A stretch of 34,333 nt of DNA from assembly GCF_014836955.1 (NCBI RefSeq), contig NZ_JACSPV010000047.1:1-34333 (forward strand). Reading direction: 5' to 3'. The position numbers and the translations under genes are program-made. A model generated the notes under the pieces. That model did not search any database and had not been told where the DNA came from. It worked only from the letters and a program-made list of their open reading frames with translations. Shown one piece after another: positions 26,090 to 34,333 of this stretch. The stretch is from Bacillus norwichensis. Its GTDB lineage: Bacteria; Bacillota; Bacilli; Bacillales; Bacillaceae_C. How positions within the stretch are numbered: position 1 is the stretch's first letter; every line of letters begins with the position of its first letter.

Positions 26090-26284
26090 TCAAGTCTCTT
26101 TATTGTTTTCTTGTTTTGCTGCTGTTTCACCATCATCCATGATTTCCCGAGTAGATTTCTTAAACTCGGATAAGGTTTTACCCATAGCTCCACCAATTTC
26201 CGGCAATTTTTTCGGTCCAAATATAATCAGTACGATAACCAAAATAATAATCAGACCAGGTATACCAATTTGTGAGATTCCCAT
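26090..26284 (-). CDS. tatA: Sec-independent translocase TatA
   Basis: The 64-residue protein has one N-terminal membrane helix (about 4-22), the FGPKKLPE hinge, an amphipathic helix and a short charged tail, the TatA plan. The start at 26284 has a strong AAAGGAGG 9 bases upstream; an in-frame codon at 26365 would add 27 residues that lack the family pattern. Being without a TatB gene, it probably serves both TatA and TatB functions, as in Bacillus. It is followed 17 bases later by tatC and preceded by the dehydrogenase gene, with a 9-bp inverted repeat in the gap. Confidence 0.92.
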   Translation of the reverse strand: MGISQIGIPGLIIILVIVLIIFGPKKLPEIGGAMGKTLSEFKKSTREIMDDGETAAKQENNKET

Positions 26285-26310
26285 CCTAACTAACCTCCTT
26301 TTATAAGAGT

Positions 26311-26360
26311 AGGACGTCTTCATGCCACAGGTCACAGAATAGGCGGCTTTCAGACGTCCT
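26311..26360 (-). repeat. Hairpin between dehydrogenase and tatA genes
   Basis: Perfect 9-bp arms AGGACGTCT (26311-26319) and AGACGTCCT (26352-26360) enclose a 32-base loop. It lies about 27 bases before the tatA start codon on the transcript and has no U-run, so RNA processing or translation control is more likely than termination. Confidence 0.5.
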
Positions 26361-26390
26361 GACAATCCCTTGACTTAGAGACTCCCAAAT

Positions 26391-28100
26391 CTAAACAAGG
26401 CTTCCCCCATTCTTCCTGTATTTAACAATCCCTTCCGCACATCTATAGGCTAATGCTCCAACGGTTCCTGTCGGATTATAGCCGCTGTTATGTGCAAAAT
26501 TCCCTGCCCCGACTACAAATAAATTATCGGCATCCCAATGCTGCAAATAGTTGTTGACAACACTTGTAGCAGGATCTGCTCCCATAGTCGTGCCGCCCGT
26601 GTTATGCGTGGTTTGATATGGAACTATATCATAGTCGCTCAAGGCGTTGGCAGGGACTACTTCTTTAGCCCCCATATCTTTTATCAGTTCAGCAGATTTC
26701 TCTGTCGCAAATTTGTGTAATGCCCGGTCTTGATCGGTAAAATTATATGTCATCTGTAACAATGGCAAACCGTAGGCATCTTTATAAGTCTGATCAAGTG
26801 ACAAGTAGTTTTCCTTATGAGGTAAAGAAGCTCCTTGACCTCCCACAAACAATGTGCGAGTGTAGTAGTGAATAGATGCCTTCTTGAACTCCTCACCCCA
26901 GAGTGGAACATCCGGAGGAACTGGATTGCTCGAAATCGGTCTAGTCCCGGCCTGCGTAATCCAGATGCCGGCTCCGTGAAGAAAGTCTGCTTTATCGTGG
27001 TCGAAATTGTCGCCATTAAAATCATCCATGTACATACCAAGTGACCCTGCACCCATGAAAATATTCATCTGGTCGTCAAAAAAGCCTGTCGCCCCGGCAT
27101 TCAATTGATAACAATAGTTGCGTCCAAGTGTTCCTCTTCCCGTATCCGGATCATACCGCTCTCCGATATCAGAAACCATAAGCAGCTTGGCATTGTTTAG
27201 CACATAGCTTGTTAAAACTACTATATCTGCTGGCTGGATATATTCATTCCGTGTCGTAGTGTCGATATATCTGACCCCTGTGACTTTATCGCCTTTTTTC
27301 AAAATCTCGACGACATTGGCATTTGTCCGTACTTCATAATTGCCGGTCTGTTCCGCTGCCGGAATAACCGTTATTTCAGGAGACGATTTCGCACCATATT
27401 CACAGCCGAACCTTTCGCAAAACCCGCAATACTGACAGGCAAAAATCTTCTGGCCGTCTGGATTTTCATATGTTTCGGACAAATTTGCCGAAGGCAGCAT
27501 ATACGGATTATATCCTCTGTCTTGCGCCGCCTTCTCAAACCTTTGAAGGATCGGCGTCTTTTTCATAGGTGGAGTTGGATAATCACTAGATCTTTTCCCT
27601 CCGAGTGGATTTGTTTCACCAGAAATCCCGGCTGTTTTTTCAAATTTATCAAAGTAGGGCTCCATCTCATCATATGTAATACCCCAATCCTGAAGCAGAA
27701 AATCATCTGGAATTTTACCTTTTCCATACTTTTTTTCTGTCATGCTTCTGATTTCAAAGTCATAAGGTAAAAACCTGAAAGTCCACCCATTCCAGTGGGT
27801 TCCCGATCCTCCAAGACCTTCTCCCAAAAGGAACGATCCCATCTGCCTCATCGGAAGTGCTTTCTGTTTTCGGGTATTTCTAAAGGTGACAGTCTCCTTA
27901 GATAAATCCTGCATCAAATCATAACGGATAGCATACCGGTACTCGTCATGAATCCGCTGGTAGTCCTGTGTTCCCCTTCTTTCTCCACGTTCTAGGCCCA
28001 ACACTTTCAATCCGGCCTTTGCACATTCAGCTGCTACAATCCCTCCGGTCCAGCCGACTCCAACAGTTACAACATCCACTTTATCCAATGTTTTAGCCAT
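26391..28100 (-). CDS. GMC oxidoreductase, gluconate 2-dehydrogenase-like flavoprotein
   Basis: The 569-residue protein has an N-terminal FAD-binding fold (VGVGWTGGIVAAECAKAG), the GMC block GEGLGGSGTHWNG at 93-105 and the C-terminal catalytic block ending GAGNFAHNSGYNPTGTVGALAYR with the expected His and Asn. Four cysteines in FACQYCGFCERFGC (C222, C225, C228, C233) may hold an Fe-S cluster, as in FAD-glucose dehydrogenase. The substrate is a sugar or sugar acid by family; gluconate is only the common name. It has no signal peptide and probably travels out bound to its Tat-signal partner encoded 14 bases upstream. The ATG at 28100 has AGGAG 9 bases before it. No cytochrome c subunit gene is nearby. 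Confidence 0.9.
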   Translation of the reverse strand: MAKTLDKVDVVTVGVGWTGGIVAAECAKAGLKVLGLERGERRGTQDYQRIHDEYRYAIRYDLMQDLSKETVTFRNTRKQKALPMRQMGSFLLGEGLGGSGTHWNGWTFRFLPYDFEIRSMTEKKYGKGKIPDDFLLQDWGITYDEMEPYFDKFEKTAGISGETNPLGGKRSSDYPTPPMKKTPILQRFEKAAQDRGYNPYMLPSANLSETYENPDGQKIFACQYCGFCERFGCEYGAKSSPEITVIPAAEQTGNYEVRTNANVVEILKKGDKVTGVRYIDTTTRNEYIQPADIVVLTSYVLNNAKLLMVSDIGERYDPDTGRGTLGRNYCYQLNAGATGFFDDQMNIFMGAGSLGMYMDDFNGDNFDHDKADFLHGAGIWITQAGTRPISSNPVPPDVPLWGEEFKKASIHYYTRTLFVGGQGASLPHKENYLSLDQTYKDAYGLPLLQMTYNFTDQDRALHKFATEKSAELIKDMGAKEVVPANALSDYDIVPYQTTHNTGGTTMGADPATSVVNNYLQHWDADNLFVVGAGNFAHNSGYNPTGTVGALAYRCAEGIVKYRKNGGSLV

Positions 28101-28114
28101 GTCCCTCAACTCCT

Positions 28115-28858
28115 TTAATGATCCATACTCGCCAAAGATTTAGGGTTGATTTTCTGAAATTTATCGCTTTCCACAACGTTTATATAGGCTGCTTGATGAC
28201 CCGGGAAGTTTTTCATCTTCCAGCCGTCCATATTGTTATTACCTCCATAAATCGGATCTGAATAGGCCCCTTCCAACGTTGCCGACCTAAGCAGTTTAAA
28301 GAAAAAGTCTGACGTTATTCCATCCATTTTTATTTTCCCTTTTTGAAAGTCCGTTAATATTTCATCCATTTGTTTACCTTCCAGACTGGCAAAACTTTTT
28401 TTGTAACGATTCTGTGCTTCTTTTTCCATCATTCTAAGCCCCGCTAAAAAGGCCTCCTGCCGATTGAGCGGAGTTTGATATCCTTGGGTAGCTTCTCCAA
28501 TATCAAACGGCCCCTGCATATACTCCCTTGCATTCACTCCATAGCTTCCAGCCAGCTGGCTGTCAATAAAATAAGGAACACCAAGCTCGATGGCCCCAGG
28601 ACCTAAATCATCCTTTGGAAAAATCCGTTCGGTTGCTTGTGATAAAACATCAAAATCATTATAATTTTTGAAGAACTGCAATCCTTTTGGAGTCGATTTG
28701 TCTTTGCCTTTGCTCTCCTTTCGTGCAATTTCGGTTTGCTGATTGGCGTTATATCCTATCAACCCACCAATCAGACCGCCTCCAATCAAGGTACCTGTAG
28801 CGATTCCGGAAGTTTTCAGAAAGTCACGACGCGTTAATCCTTTATCTTTTTCCGACAT
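28115..28858 (-). CDS. Gluconate 2-dehydrogenase subunit 3 with Tat signal
   Basis: The 247-residue small subunit has a textbook twin-arginine signal, TRRDFLKTS at 9-17, then a glycine-rich hydrophobic stretch (GIATGTLIGGGLIGGLIGY). The mature part matches the gluconate 2-dehydrogenase subunit 3 family (SQATERIFPKDDLGPGA, FIDSQLAGSYG). It presumably carries the flavoprotein across the membrane in folded form. First gene of the four-gene set dehydrogenase subunit, flavoprotein, tatA, tatC. An AAGGAGG site precedes the ATG by a normal distance. The family function in detail is poorly known. Confidence 0.9.
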   Translation of the reverse strand: MSEKDKGLTRRDFLKTSGIATGTLIGGGLIGGLIGYNANQQTEIARKESKGKDKSTPKGLQFFKNYNDFDVLSQATERIFPKDDLGPGAIELGVPYFIDSQLAGSYGVNAREYMQGPFDIGEATQGYQTPLNRQEAFLAGLRMMEKEAQNRYKKSFASLEGKQMDEILTDFQKGKIKMDGITSDFFFKLLRSATLEGAYSDPIYGGNNNMDGWKMKNFPGHQAAYINVVESDKFQKINPKSLASMDH

Positions 28859-28905
28859 CTAAACAGCCTCCTTAGCTTTTAAATTAAAATGGGAACAAAC
28901 AAAAT

Positions 28906-28947
28906 AAAAAAACCGCTTGGGACTATATTTCCCATAACGGTTTTTTT
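28906..28947 (-). terminator. Strong terminator after the dipeptidase gene
   Basis: A long stem built on AAAAAAACCG and CGGTTTTTTT with TTGGGA/TCCCAT continuing inside. T-runs on both strands make it bidirectional; it follows the dipeptidase stop. Confidence 0.9.
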
Positions 28948-28986
28948 CATTCTTTTTTTACATTTTTCATATATTCCAAGTGCCCA

Positions 28987-29922
28987 TCAAATTTTCCAAT
29001 TTGATACGGTTTCAAAGAAGTTTTGACCAGCGAATCCTCTTACCTGATCTTCCGAGTAATATTTTAAAAGCTCATTTATTAAATTTGGATAGTGAGAGGC
29101 ATTTTCCAGCCCGTTAATATGTCGGTCAATCCCGTCAAAGTCAGAGCCAAATCCAATATGGTGAACACCGCCCAACGAACAGAAATGGTCGATATGCTTG
29201 ATAAGATCAGGAATCGTCACTACTTCTTTTTTCGTTATAAATTCAGGAAAAAAGACAACATGGAGCATCGCGTTTTTTGCAAAGAGTGCTTCAGCCTGCT
29301 TATCTGTCAAATTTCTTGGATGATTGCATAATGTCTTTGAATTTGAATGACTCGCTATCGGATAATCCGCCAGCTCCATCACATCCCAAAAAGCTCTTTC
29401 GCTTAAGTGGGATACATCTGTAAGCATCTTTCGTTGATTATTCAAGAGGACGACTTGTCTTCCAAACATTGTCAGACCCGCACCGCGCGGTTCCTCTGCT
29501 CCATCCGCTGCCAGGTTGCCATAATTCCAAGTAAGACCGACTGCCCGAACTCCCATATGATTTAAAAGACTAAGTTTTTGGAGGTCATTGCCGATACAAT
29601 CCACCCCTTCAAGCGTTAATACTGCCCCAGTTTGGCCAGGTTTCAAATCCAGAATATCTTTCCAACGTCTAATCTGTATAATGTCGGAGTTTTTTTCCAA
29701 GACCTCTGAATAGAAATAATCAATTTGCTCGAGAGCAGCCTGAAACTGCTCCGTTGATTTAAGCTCTGGAGGAACGAAAATAGCGAAACATTGAACTTTA
29801 ACATTCCCTTTTTGTAAACGTTCCTTATTGGCATCAAGTTCCGGGGAATCTTTGAAACGAATCATCCCATGACTTTCCCACAATTTCCATAAAACATCAC
29901 AATGAAGATCGATAATATTCAT
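28987..29922 (-). CDS. Membrane dipeptidase-like peptidase (M19 family)
   Basis: The 311-residue zinc dipeptidase has the M19 landmarks: DLHCD near the start (HxD ligands), LTLEGVD with the bridging glutamate, IASHSN, and GFGSDFDG near the C-terminus. The family hydrolyses dipeptides, often with a D-amino acid at the second position. I give ATG 29922, which matches family starts; GTG codons at 29928 and 29931 lie closer to GGAAG and may be the true start. It follows the NAD(P)-binding gene by 20 bases. With the epimerase at 22973 it could take part in peptide recycling, though the two are not adjacent. Confidence 0.9.
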   Translation of the reverse strand: MNIIDLHCDVLWKLWESHGMIRFKDSPELDANKERLQKGNVKVQCFAIFVPPELKSTEQFQAALEQIDYFYSEVLEKNSDIIQIRRWKDILDLKPGQTGAVLTLEGVDCIGNDLQKLSLLNHMGVRAVGLTWNYGNLAADGAEEPRGAGLTMFGRQVVLLNNQRKMLTDVSHLSERAFWDVMELADYPIASHSNSKTLCNHPRNLTDKQAEALFAKNAMLHVVFFPEFITKKEVVTIPDLIKHIDHFCSLGGVHHIGFGSDFDGIDRHINGLENASHYPNLINELLKYYSEDQVRGFAGQNFFETVSNWKI

Positions 29923-29942
29923 ATGCACCACGCCACTTCCGA

Positions 29943-30587
29943 TTAAATTCTTTTTAATGCCTCTTCAATTGGAGTTTCCCCAGAAACAAGATCGAACGAT
30001 TTGTTGTACGTATGTTTCTCTTGCAAGCATTCGACAACAGTTTTTGCCACATCTTCTCGCGAAATAATGGCCCGCTCTGTCATTTCACCCACTGAAACTT
30101 CGCCTGTTCCTGGCTCATTCACAAGACCGCCAGGCCTCACAATGGTATAGGTCAACTCACTTTGCATCAAAGCCTTATCGGCATAATGCTTGGCAACATA
30201 ATAATGTTTGATCTTCGAGTTCCAATTTTCTCGATTATTTGCTTGAAAAGCACTGACCATAAGAAAGCGATTTACCTTTGCTTTTTCAGCTGCTTCAACT
30301 GTTTTGACGGCTCCATCCAAGTCTATCAGTAAGGTTTTATCTGCTCCTGTTTGACCACCAGATCCTGCTGTAAAGATGACCGCATCGTACCCTTTCATCA
30401 CCTCTGTCAGATCTTGCACGCTATTCTCTAAGTCCGCCACTAAAGCTTCCATCCCTTTTTCTCTGAAAGCTTCAGCTTGCTCTTCTCCTCTCACCATCGC
30501 GACCCCAATATAATCCTTATTTTCCTTTAACAAACTCATGATATGACGGCCAATTTGACCATTTGCACCAACAACCAATACTTTCAT
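29943..30587 (-). CDS. NAD(P)-binding SDR-family protein (YwnB/YhfK-like)
   Basis: The 214-residue protein starts MKVLVVGANGQIGRHI, the GxxGxxG nucleotide-binding loop of atypical short-chain dehydrogenases, and contains YDAVIFTAG and TIVRPGGL, as in the NAD(P)H-binding proteins YhfK and YwnB. The usual YxxxK catalytic pair may be represented by YYVAKHYADK (about 129-138). The substrate is unknown. ATG 30587 follows GGGG by 8 bases; a GTG at 30596 is less likely. It is the first gene of a two-gene operon with the dipeptidase. Confidence 0.85.
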   Translation of the reverse strand: MKVLVVGANGQIGRHIMSLLKENKDYIGVAMVRGEEQAEAFREKGMEALVADLENSVQDLTEVMKGYDAVIFTAGSGGQTGADKTLLIDLDGAVKTVEAAEKAKVNRFLMVSAFQANNRENWNSKIKHYYVAKHYADKALMQSELTYTIVRPGGLVNEPGTGEVSVGEMTERAIISREDVAKTVVECLQEKHTYNKSFDLVSGETPIEEALKRI

Positions 30588-30596
30588 GCATGCCAC

Positions 30597-30846
30597 CCCT
30601 TATACCATTTTTCTATTCAATAAGAATTGCCCCATTCATTTGACGAAATAATCTGATTGTCCTTAATCGAATTCTACCTTAAGAAAGCCTTTTCTGCTAA
30701 CATTTTTCCTTTCATTTCTTGAATAAGTTCATCTACCTACTTCCTAATCACCTCACTCAATCCTTCACATCTATCATCACCTTATTTTACGCTATATCGG
30801 CAATACTTCGATGTGTTATACCAGTTGAAGTTAGGCTTACCTCAAA
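30597..30846. other. Gap without recognisable gene
   Basis: About 250 bases upstream of the NAD(P)-binding protein gene. It should contain that gene's promoter, but I see no strong -35/-10 pair and no repeat. Confidence 0.4.
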
Positions 30847-30881
30847 CAGAAAATAACCCCCTAAACGGAGGTTATTTTCTG
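30847..30881 (-). terminator. Terminator of the copper operon
   Basis: CAGAAAATAACC and GGTTATTTTCTG form a long stem four bases after the copZ stop; a TTTTCTG run follows on the minus strand. Confidence 0.85.
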
Positions 30882-30885
30882 CAAT

Positions 30886-31095
30886 CTATGCTTTAACATC
30901 GTACCCTTGATCTTCAACTGCTTCTTTCATTTTACCAGTATCCGTTTCAGAAGGATTATAGGATACTTTTACTGTTCCTTGAGCCAAGTCTACTTCGGCT
31001 TTTTCTACACCAGTGAGAGTGCCTAATGCTCTTTCAACGGATTGCTTGCAATGCCCGCATGTCATTCCTTCTACTTTTAAAACTGTTTCTTGCAT
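30886..31095 (-). CDS. copZ: Copper chaperone CopZ
   Basis: The 69-residue protein is a single HMA domain with the Cu(I) site GMTCGHC (C12, C15), delivering copper to the CopA pump. The His between the cysteines and the Tyr near the C-terminus (QGYDV) are as in Bacillus CopZ. Last gene of csoR-copA-copZ, 21 bases after copA, with AGGAGG upstream of ATG. Confidence 0.95.
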   Translation of the reverse strand: MQETVLKVEGMTCGHCKQSVERALGTLTGVEKAEVDLAQGTVKVSYNPSETDTGKMKEAVEDQGYDVKA

Positions 31096-31116
31096 TTTAA
31101 TCTCCTCCTAATTTAT

Positions 31117-33510
31117 TTATAATTTGATTCTTTTTAAACGAAGCGAATTAGAAACTACCGAAACTGAACTGAATGCCATTGCAGCCCCAGCAACCCATGG
31201 AGCGAGCAGCCCTAAGGCTGCAATCGGAATTCCAGCAGAATTATAAGCGAGGGCCCAGAAAAAGTTCTGATGAATATTTCTCATTACCGCATGACTAAGG
31301 CGAAATGCTTTAGGAATCAACATTAAATCTCCGCCTAAAATTGTAAGATCAGCAGCCTCTATAGCAACGTCTGTACCAGTTCCAATGGCAATCCCGACAT
31401 CCGCCAATGCAAGGGCCGGAGCATCGTTAATTCCATCCCCTACCATTGCCACTACTTTTCCTTGAGCTTTCAGTTCTTTCACTTTTTCCGCTTTGTGTTC
31501 AGGCAGTACTTCAGCAAATACTTGCTCAATTCCGACCTGATCTGCAATTGCCTTTGCTGTTCTTTTGTTGTCTCCTGTCAGCATAAGGACTTCGATACCT
31601 TCTTGTTTCAAACGATTAACGGCTTCTTTTGCATGGTCTTTCACGGTATCTGCGACAGCGACTATTCCTGACAAACTTCCATCTACAGCAATAAACATGA
31701 CTGTTTTTCCTAGGCTCTCCAATTCTTCAACCTTTTTCAGCTTTTCTTGATATAAAACAAGATTGTCGCTCATTAGCTTTCTTGTTCCAATCAATATTTG
31801 GTGTCCCTCAATTACAGCCTTGATTCCGTGCCCTGCAATGGCCTGAAAGTCTGTTACCTGCTTCATTTCTACGCCACGCTCTTTACCGTACCTGACTATT
31901 GCTTCTGCCAATGGATGTTCAGAAGCATTTTCGCCAGAAACTAGATAAGAGAGAACATTATCATTGTTATACTCAATGTCTGTTACTGATGGTTTTCCCA
32001 CTGTGATGGTACCTGTCTTATCTAATATGACTGCATTCACTTTATGTGCCATCTCCAAATGCTCGCCGCCTTTGAACAGGATACCTGTTTCTGCCCCTTT
32101 CCCTGATCCTACCATGATCGATGTTGGAGTAGCCAGTCCAAGGGCACACGGACAAGCGATGACAAGAACTGTGATTGACGATTCCAGGGCTTTTTCAACA
32201 TTCCCTGGGTCTACGATGAAAAGCCAAGTCAAGAAAGTTAGGATAGCAATCCCTACAACAATCGGCACAAACACACCGGAGATTGTATCCGCAATCCTTT
32301 GAATGGGAGCTTTACTGCCCTGAGCTGCTTCAACGATTTTAATAATTCCGGCGAGAGCTGTTTCTTTTCCAACCTTCGTTGCCTTTATTCGAATCATACC
32401 ATGCTCATTGATTGTTGCTCCAATGACTACATCGCCCGGCCGCTTTTCCACCGGAATGGACTCTCCTGTGAGCATCGATTCATCTATTGACGTTTCACCA
32501 AAAATTAGTTCTCCATCAACCGGAATTTTTTCACCCGGCCGCACTACGATAATATCTCCTGGTTTGACCTCATCCACCGGTATTTGCTGTTCTTCTTCGC
32601 CTTTCAAGACACTTGCGTTTTTCGCCTGAAGGCCCAATAAATGTGAAAGAGCTTCAGTCGTTCTCCCTTTAGCCCGCGTTTCAAACATCTTACCGAGAAG
32701 AATGAGCGTAATCAGTACTGCACTTGTTTCAAAATACAAATGCGGTTCATATCCTGGGTACATCCAAGATCGAACACCTTCAAGTACACTGTAAAAGAAG
32801 GCGGCAGATGTACCAAGCGCCACGAGTACATCCATATTAGCACTTTTATTTCGTAGTGATTTATAGGCACCTCTGTAAAATTGACCGCCGATATAAAATT
32901 GAACTGGCGCCGCTAATATGAATTGAAGTAAAGGATTCATTAGGATTGCCGGAACTGGAAGTGCTAAGCTGCCAGGCAAATGTCCAAGCATTGTATAAAG
33001 CAACGGTAAGGAGAAAAGGGCAGAAAGAATGAATTTCTTTTTTTGTTTCTCATATTCCTTCGACTTGACCTCCGCTTTTTCTGCCTGCGTTGTCTTCACC
33101 TTAGCATCATATCCGAGATTTTGAATCCTTTCGATAATGTCTAAAGCGGAGGCTCCCCCCTGCTCAAGCTCCACAGCAGCGGTTTCTGCAGCAAGATTGA
33201 CTGTTGCTTTTTGGACCCCATCCATTTTATTAAGTACTTTTTCAATTCTTGTAGAACAGGCTGAGCAAGTCATTCCATATACATCTAAATCAAGCTGCTC
33301 GGTTTTTACGCCATAACCGAGATCTTCAATTTTCTTGGCTATGTCCTGAGCAGATACTTGCTCATCTAAAATCGTTACTGATGCCCGTTCCAGGGCAAGA
33401 TTGACATTCGCTTCAACTCCCGGCATTTTGTTCAAAACCTTTTCAATTCGGTTTGAACAAGCTGCACATGTCATACCTTCTATGGGTATATCTAATGTCT
33501 TATTTGACAT
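31117..33510 (-). CDS. copA: Copper-exporting P1B-type ATPase CopA
   Basis: The 797-residue pump has two N-terminal HMA domains (MTCAAC with C15/C18 and MTCSAC with C82/C85), eight expected membrane helices, the ion-channel motif CPC in [12 protein letters not shown] in the actuator domain, the phosphorylation motif DKTGT, the nucleotide-domain SEHPLAEA and [10 protein letters not shown]. These are all the marks of a Cu(I)-exporting ATPase. I start at ATG 33510, 7 bases after AAAGGAGG; a GTG at 33528 would overlap that site. It lies between csoR and copZ, so copper entry relieves CsoR and induces export. Confidence 0.97.
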   Translation of the reverse strand: MSNKTLDIPIEGMTCAACSNRIEKVLNKMPGVEANVNLALERASVTILDEQVSAQDIAKKIEDLGYGVKTEQLDLDVYGMTCSACSTRIEKVLNKMDGVQKATVNLAAETAAVELEQGGASALDIIERIQNLGYDAKVKTTQAEKAEVKSKEYEKQKKKFILSALFSLPLLYTMLGHLPGSLALPVPAILMNPLLQFILAAPVQFYIGGQFYRGAYKSLRNKSANMDVLVALGTSAAFFYSVLEGVRSWMYPGYEPHLYFETSAVLITLILLGKMFETRAKGRTTEALSHLLGLQAKNASVLKGEEEQQIPVDEVKPGDIIVVRPGEKIPVDGELIFGETSIDESMLTGESIPVEKRPGDVVIGATINEHGMIRIKATKVGKETALAGIIKIVEAAQGSKAPIQRIADTISGVFVPIVVGIAILTFLTWLFIVDPGNVEKALESSITVLVIACPCALGLATPTSIMVGSGKGAETGILFKGGEHLEMAHKVNAVILDKTGTITVGKPSVTDIEYNNDNVLSYLVSGENASEHPLAEAIVRYGKERGVEMKQVTDFQAIAGHGIKAVIEGHQILIGTRKLMSDNLVLYQEKLKKVEELESLGKTVMFIAVDGSLSGIVAVADTVKDHAKEAVNRLKQEGIEVLMLTGDNKRTAKAIADQVGIEQVFAEVLPEHKAEKVKELKAQGKVVAMVGDGINDAPALALADVGIAIGTGTDVAIEAADLTILGGDLMLIPKAFRLSHAVMRNIHQNFFWALAYNSAGIPIAALGLLAPWVAGAAMAFSSVSVVSNSLRLKRIKL

Positions 33511-33545
33511 TCCAAGCCCTCCTTTCACTAGATTTATGGATTAAG

Positions 33546-33842
33546 TTATGTCTTGACCAATTGATTCACAATTTTCATTAGCTCATCAATCGCATCGTCG
33601 CCGTCCCCGGATTTGATGGCATCGGCCACACAATGATGCGTATGTTTTTCCAGAAGCGTTAAACCCACCTGCTTCAACGCGGAACTGACGGCTGTCAGTT
33701 GAATAAGTATATCTGCACAATAGCGGTCATCATCCACCATTTTTTGAATTCCACGTACCTGTCCTTCAATCCTCTTTAAGCGATTTTGAAGCATTTTCTT
33801 TTCATTAGGATTTCTGTGGACATGTCTCAATTTTTCACTCAT
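33546..33842 (-). CDS. csoR: Copper-sensing repressor CsoR
   Basis: The 98-residue all-helical repressor has the copper ligands C42, H67 and C71 with the same spacing as B. subtilis CsoR (C45, H70, C74). The N-terminal basic helix (RLKRIEGQVRGI) binds DNA. Cu(I) binding releases it from the operator. It is the first gene of the copper operon, its promoter containing the probable operator, so it should be autoregulated. Confidence 0.95.
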   Translation of the reverse strand: MSEKLRHVHRNPNEKKMLQNRLKRIEGQVRGIQKMVDDDRYCADILIQLTAVSSALKQVGLTLLEKHTHHCVADAIKSGDGDDAIDELMKIVNQLVKT

Positions 33843-33869
33843 ATAGGTCCCTCCGTTCTACTGCTTTTA

Positions 33870-33901
33870 TATACTATACCCCCGTACAGTATAAAAATCA
33901 A
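33870..33901 (-). promoter_or_regulatory. csoR promoter with CsoR operator in the spacer
   Basis: On the minus strand TTGATT (33896-33901) and TATAGT (33873-33878) are 17 bases apart. The spacer contains GTACGGGGGTATAG, a G-run flanked by TAC/GTA dyads, with outer arms TATACT/AGTATA at 33870-33893. This is the form of CsoR operators, so bound CsoR would block the polymerase. Confidence 0.8.
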
Positions 33902-33973
33902 GTTGTTTATCTTAGAATGTTGAAACAAACTTATGGTAATACTATCGAATATTACTTAATAAGGTGTGATTTA

Positions 33974-34276
33974 ATGGAACCATTTCCGGTCATACATACA
34001 AACTTTTGGGATTCAGTTATCGCTGTCCCTGTAGTGCTAATTGTCACCCAGATCATTAAAGTCCTGTTTCCAATCCCTCGAGTTCTCATACCAACTGTCG
34101 CTAATATTCTCGGATTAGCATTTGCTCTTTTTATTGCTCATCGATTCAATTTCTGGGGAGCCATCTTTATGGGACTATTTTATGGGAACGCTGCTGTAGG
34201 CGTGTATGCATCGTTGAAAACATCATGGCATGCCTATAGAAATTCTGATCAAAACAAATCAAAACCACCAGTGTGA
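33974..34276 (+). CDS. Small membrane protein of unknown function
   Basis: A 100-residue protein with about three hydrophobic segments (near 12-30, 34-52 and 57-76) and a short charged C-terminus. I do not recognise the family. The ATG at 33974 follows AAGGTG by 8 bases; an earlier in-frame ATG at 33917 would add 19 residues close to the copper promoter. It is divergent from csoR, and a terminator overlaps its end, so it is probably a single-gene transcript. A copper role is possible from position only; there are no Cys or Met-rich metal motifs. Confidence 0.65.
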   Translation: MEPFPVIHTNFWDSVIAVPVVLIVTQIIKVLFPIPRVLIPTVANILGLAFALFIAHRFNFWGAIFMGLFYGNAAVGVYASLKTSWHAYRNSDQNKSKPPV

Positions 34277-34293
34277 ACTGGTGGTTTGCTCTG
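34262..34293 (+). terminator. Terminator overlapping the end of the membrane protein gene
   Basis: AAACCACCAG pairs with CTGGTGGTTT around a 6-base loop that includes the stop codon; the U-run is short. Confidence 0.75.
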
Positions 34294-34333
34294 CGGCTGA
34301 AAGCCTCTCTTACCGGCCTCGGCCTAAAAGGCC

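Noticed and set aside
28115-28858. Ordinary lipoprotein or Sec signal on subunit 3
   Set aside because: The TRRDFLK motif is a clear twin-arginine signal and no lipobox cysteine follows the hydrophobic stretch.

Overview
The window looks like a low-GC Gram-positive chromosome, most likely Bacillaceae. The main reasons are strong AGGAGG-type ribosome sites, TTG and GTG starts, LPXTG surface proteins with class C sortases, a CsoR-CopA-CopZ copper operon with Bacillus-type spacing of the copper ligands, a YpjP-family protein, a YkfB-like dipeptide epimerase and a TatA-TatC pair beside its own substrate. Genus and species cannot be settled from the sequence alone. Nearly all genes are on the minus strand; the exceptions are the epimerase/acetyltransferase pair, the last small membrane protein gene and one decayed gene.

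Positions 1-7260 form a visibly AT-rich accessory island. A three-gene minus-strand operon (6770 to 1083) encodes a large MmeI/YeeA-type adenine methyltransferase, a superfamily 2 helicase and a GIY-YIG (T5orf172) protein. The arrangement resembles Bacillus subtilis yeeA-yeeB-yeeC and is probably a restriction or phage-defence system. It lies between two different truncated type IA topoisomerase (topB-like) genes, so the locus looks like a rearranged insertion site. Next come a small ribbon-helix-helix protein and a REP-like palindrome (7260-7800), then a YpjP-family protein.

Positions 8918-16242 hold a sortase-assembled pilus locus. In transcription order it contains a VWA-domain tip adhesin, a backbone pilin with pilin motif and E-boxes, and two class C sortases. 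An orphan response regulator with a BTAD/SARP-like region follows. A hairpin between pilin and sortase genes may adjust their ratio. Downstream (16243-17222) is a gene-poor stretch with a strong terminator, a decayed VOC/glyoxalase gene and a block of inverted repeats.

Positions 17223-21235 carry the glyoxylate shunt: malate synthase G, a small cysteine-containing protein of unknown function with its own good promoter, and isocitrate lyase. Positions 21607-24792 hold a putative winged-helix regulator divergent from a dipeptide epimerase and a GNAT acetyltransferase, suggesting use of cell-wall peptides. A 20-21 bp phased degenerate repeat follows.

Positions 25236-28858 are an apparent operon for a Tat-exported gluconate-2-dehydrogenase-like oxidoreductase (Tat-signal subunit, then GMC flavoprotein) with its own TatA and TatC. 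Then come an M19 dipeptidase and an NAD(P)-binding protein (28987-30587), the copper-efflux operon csoR-copA-copZ with a visible operator inside the promoter spacer, and a small membrane protein gene on the plus strand.

The best candidate for a little-described system is the methyltransferase-helicase-GIY-YIG trio. The small cysteine protein inside the glyoxylate cluster is the best unknown single gene.
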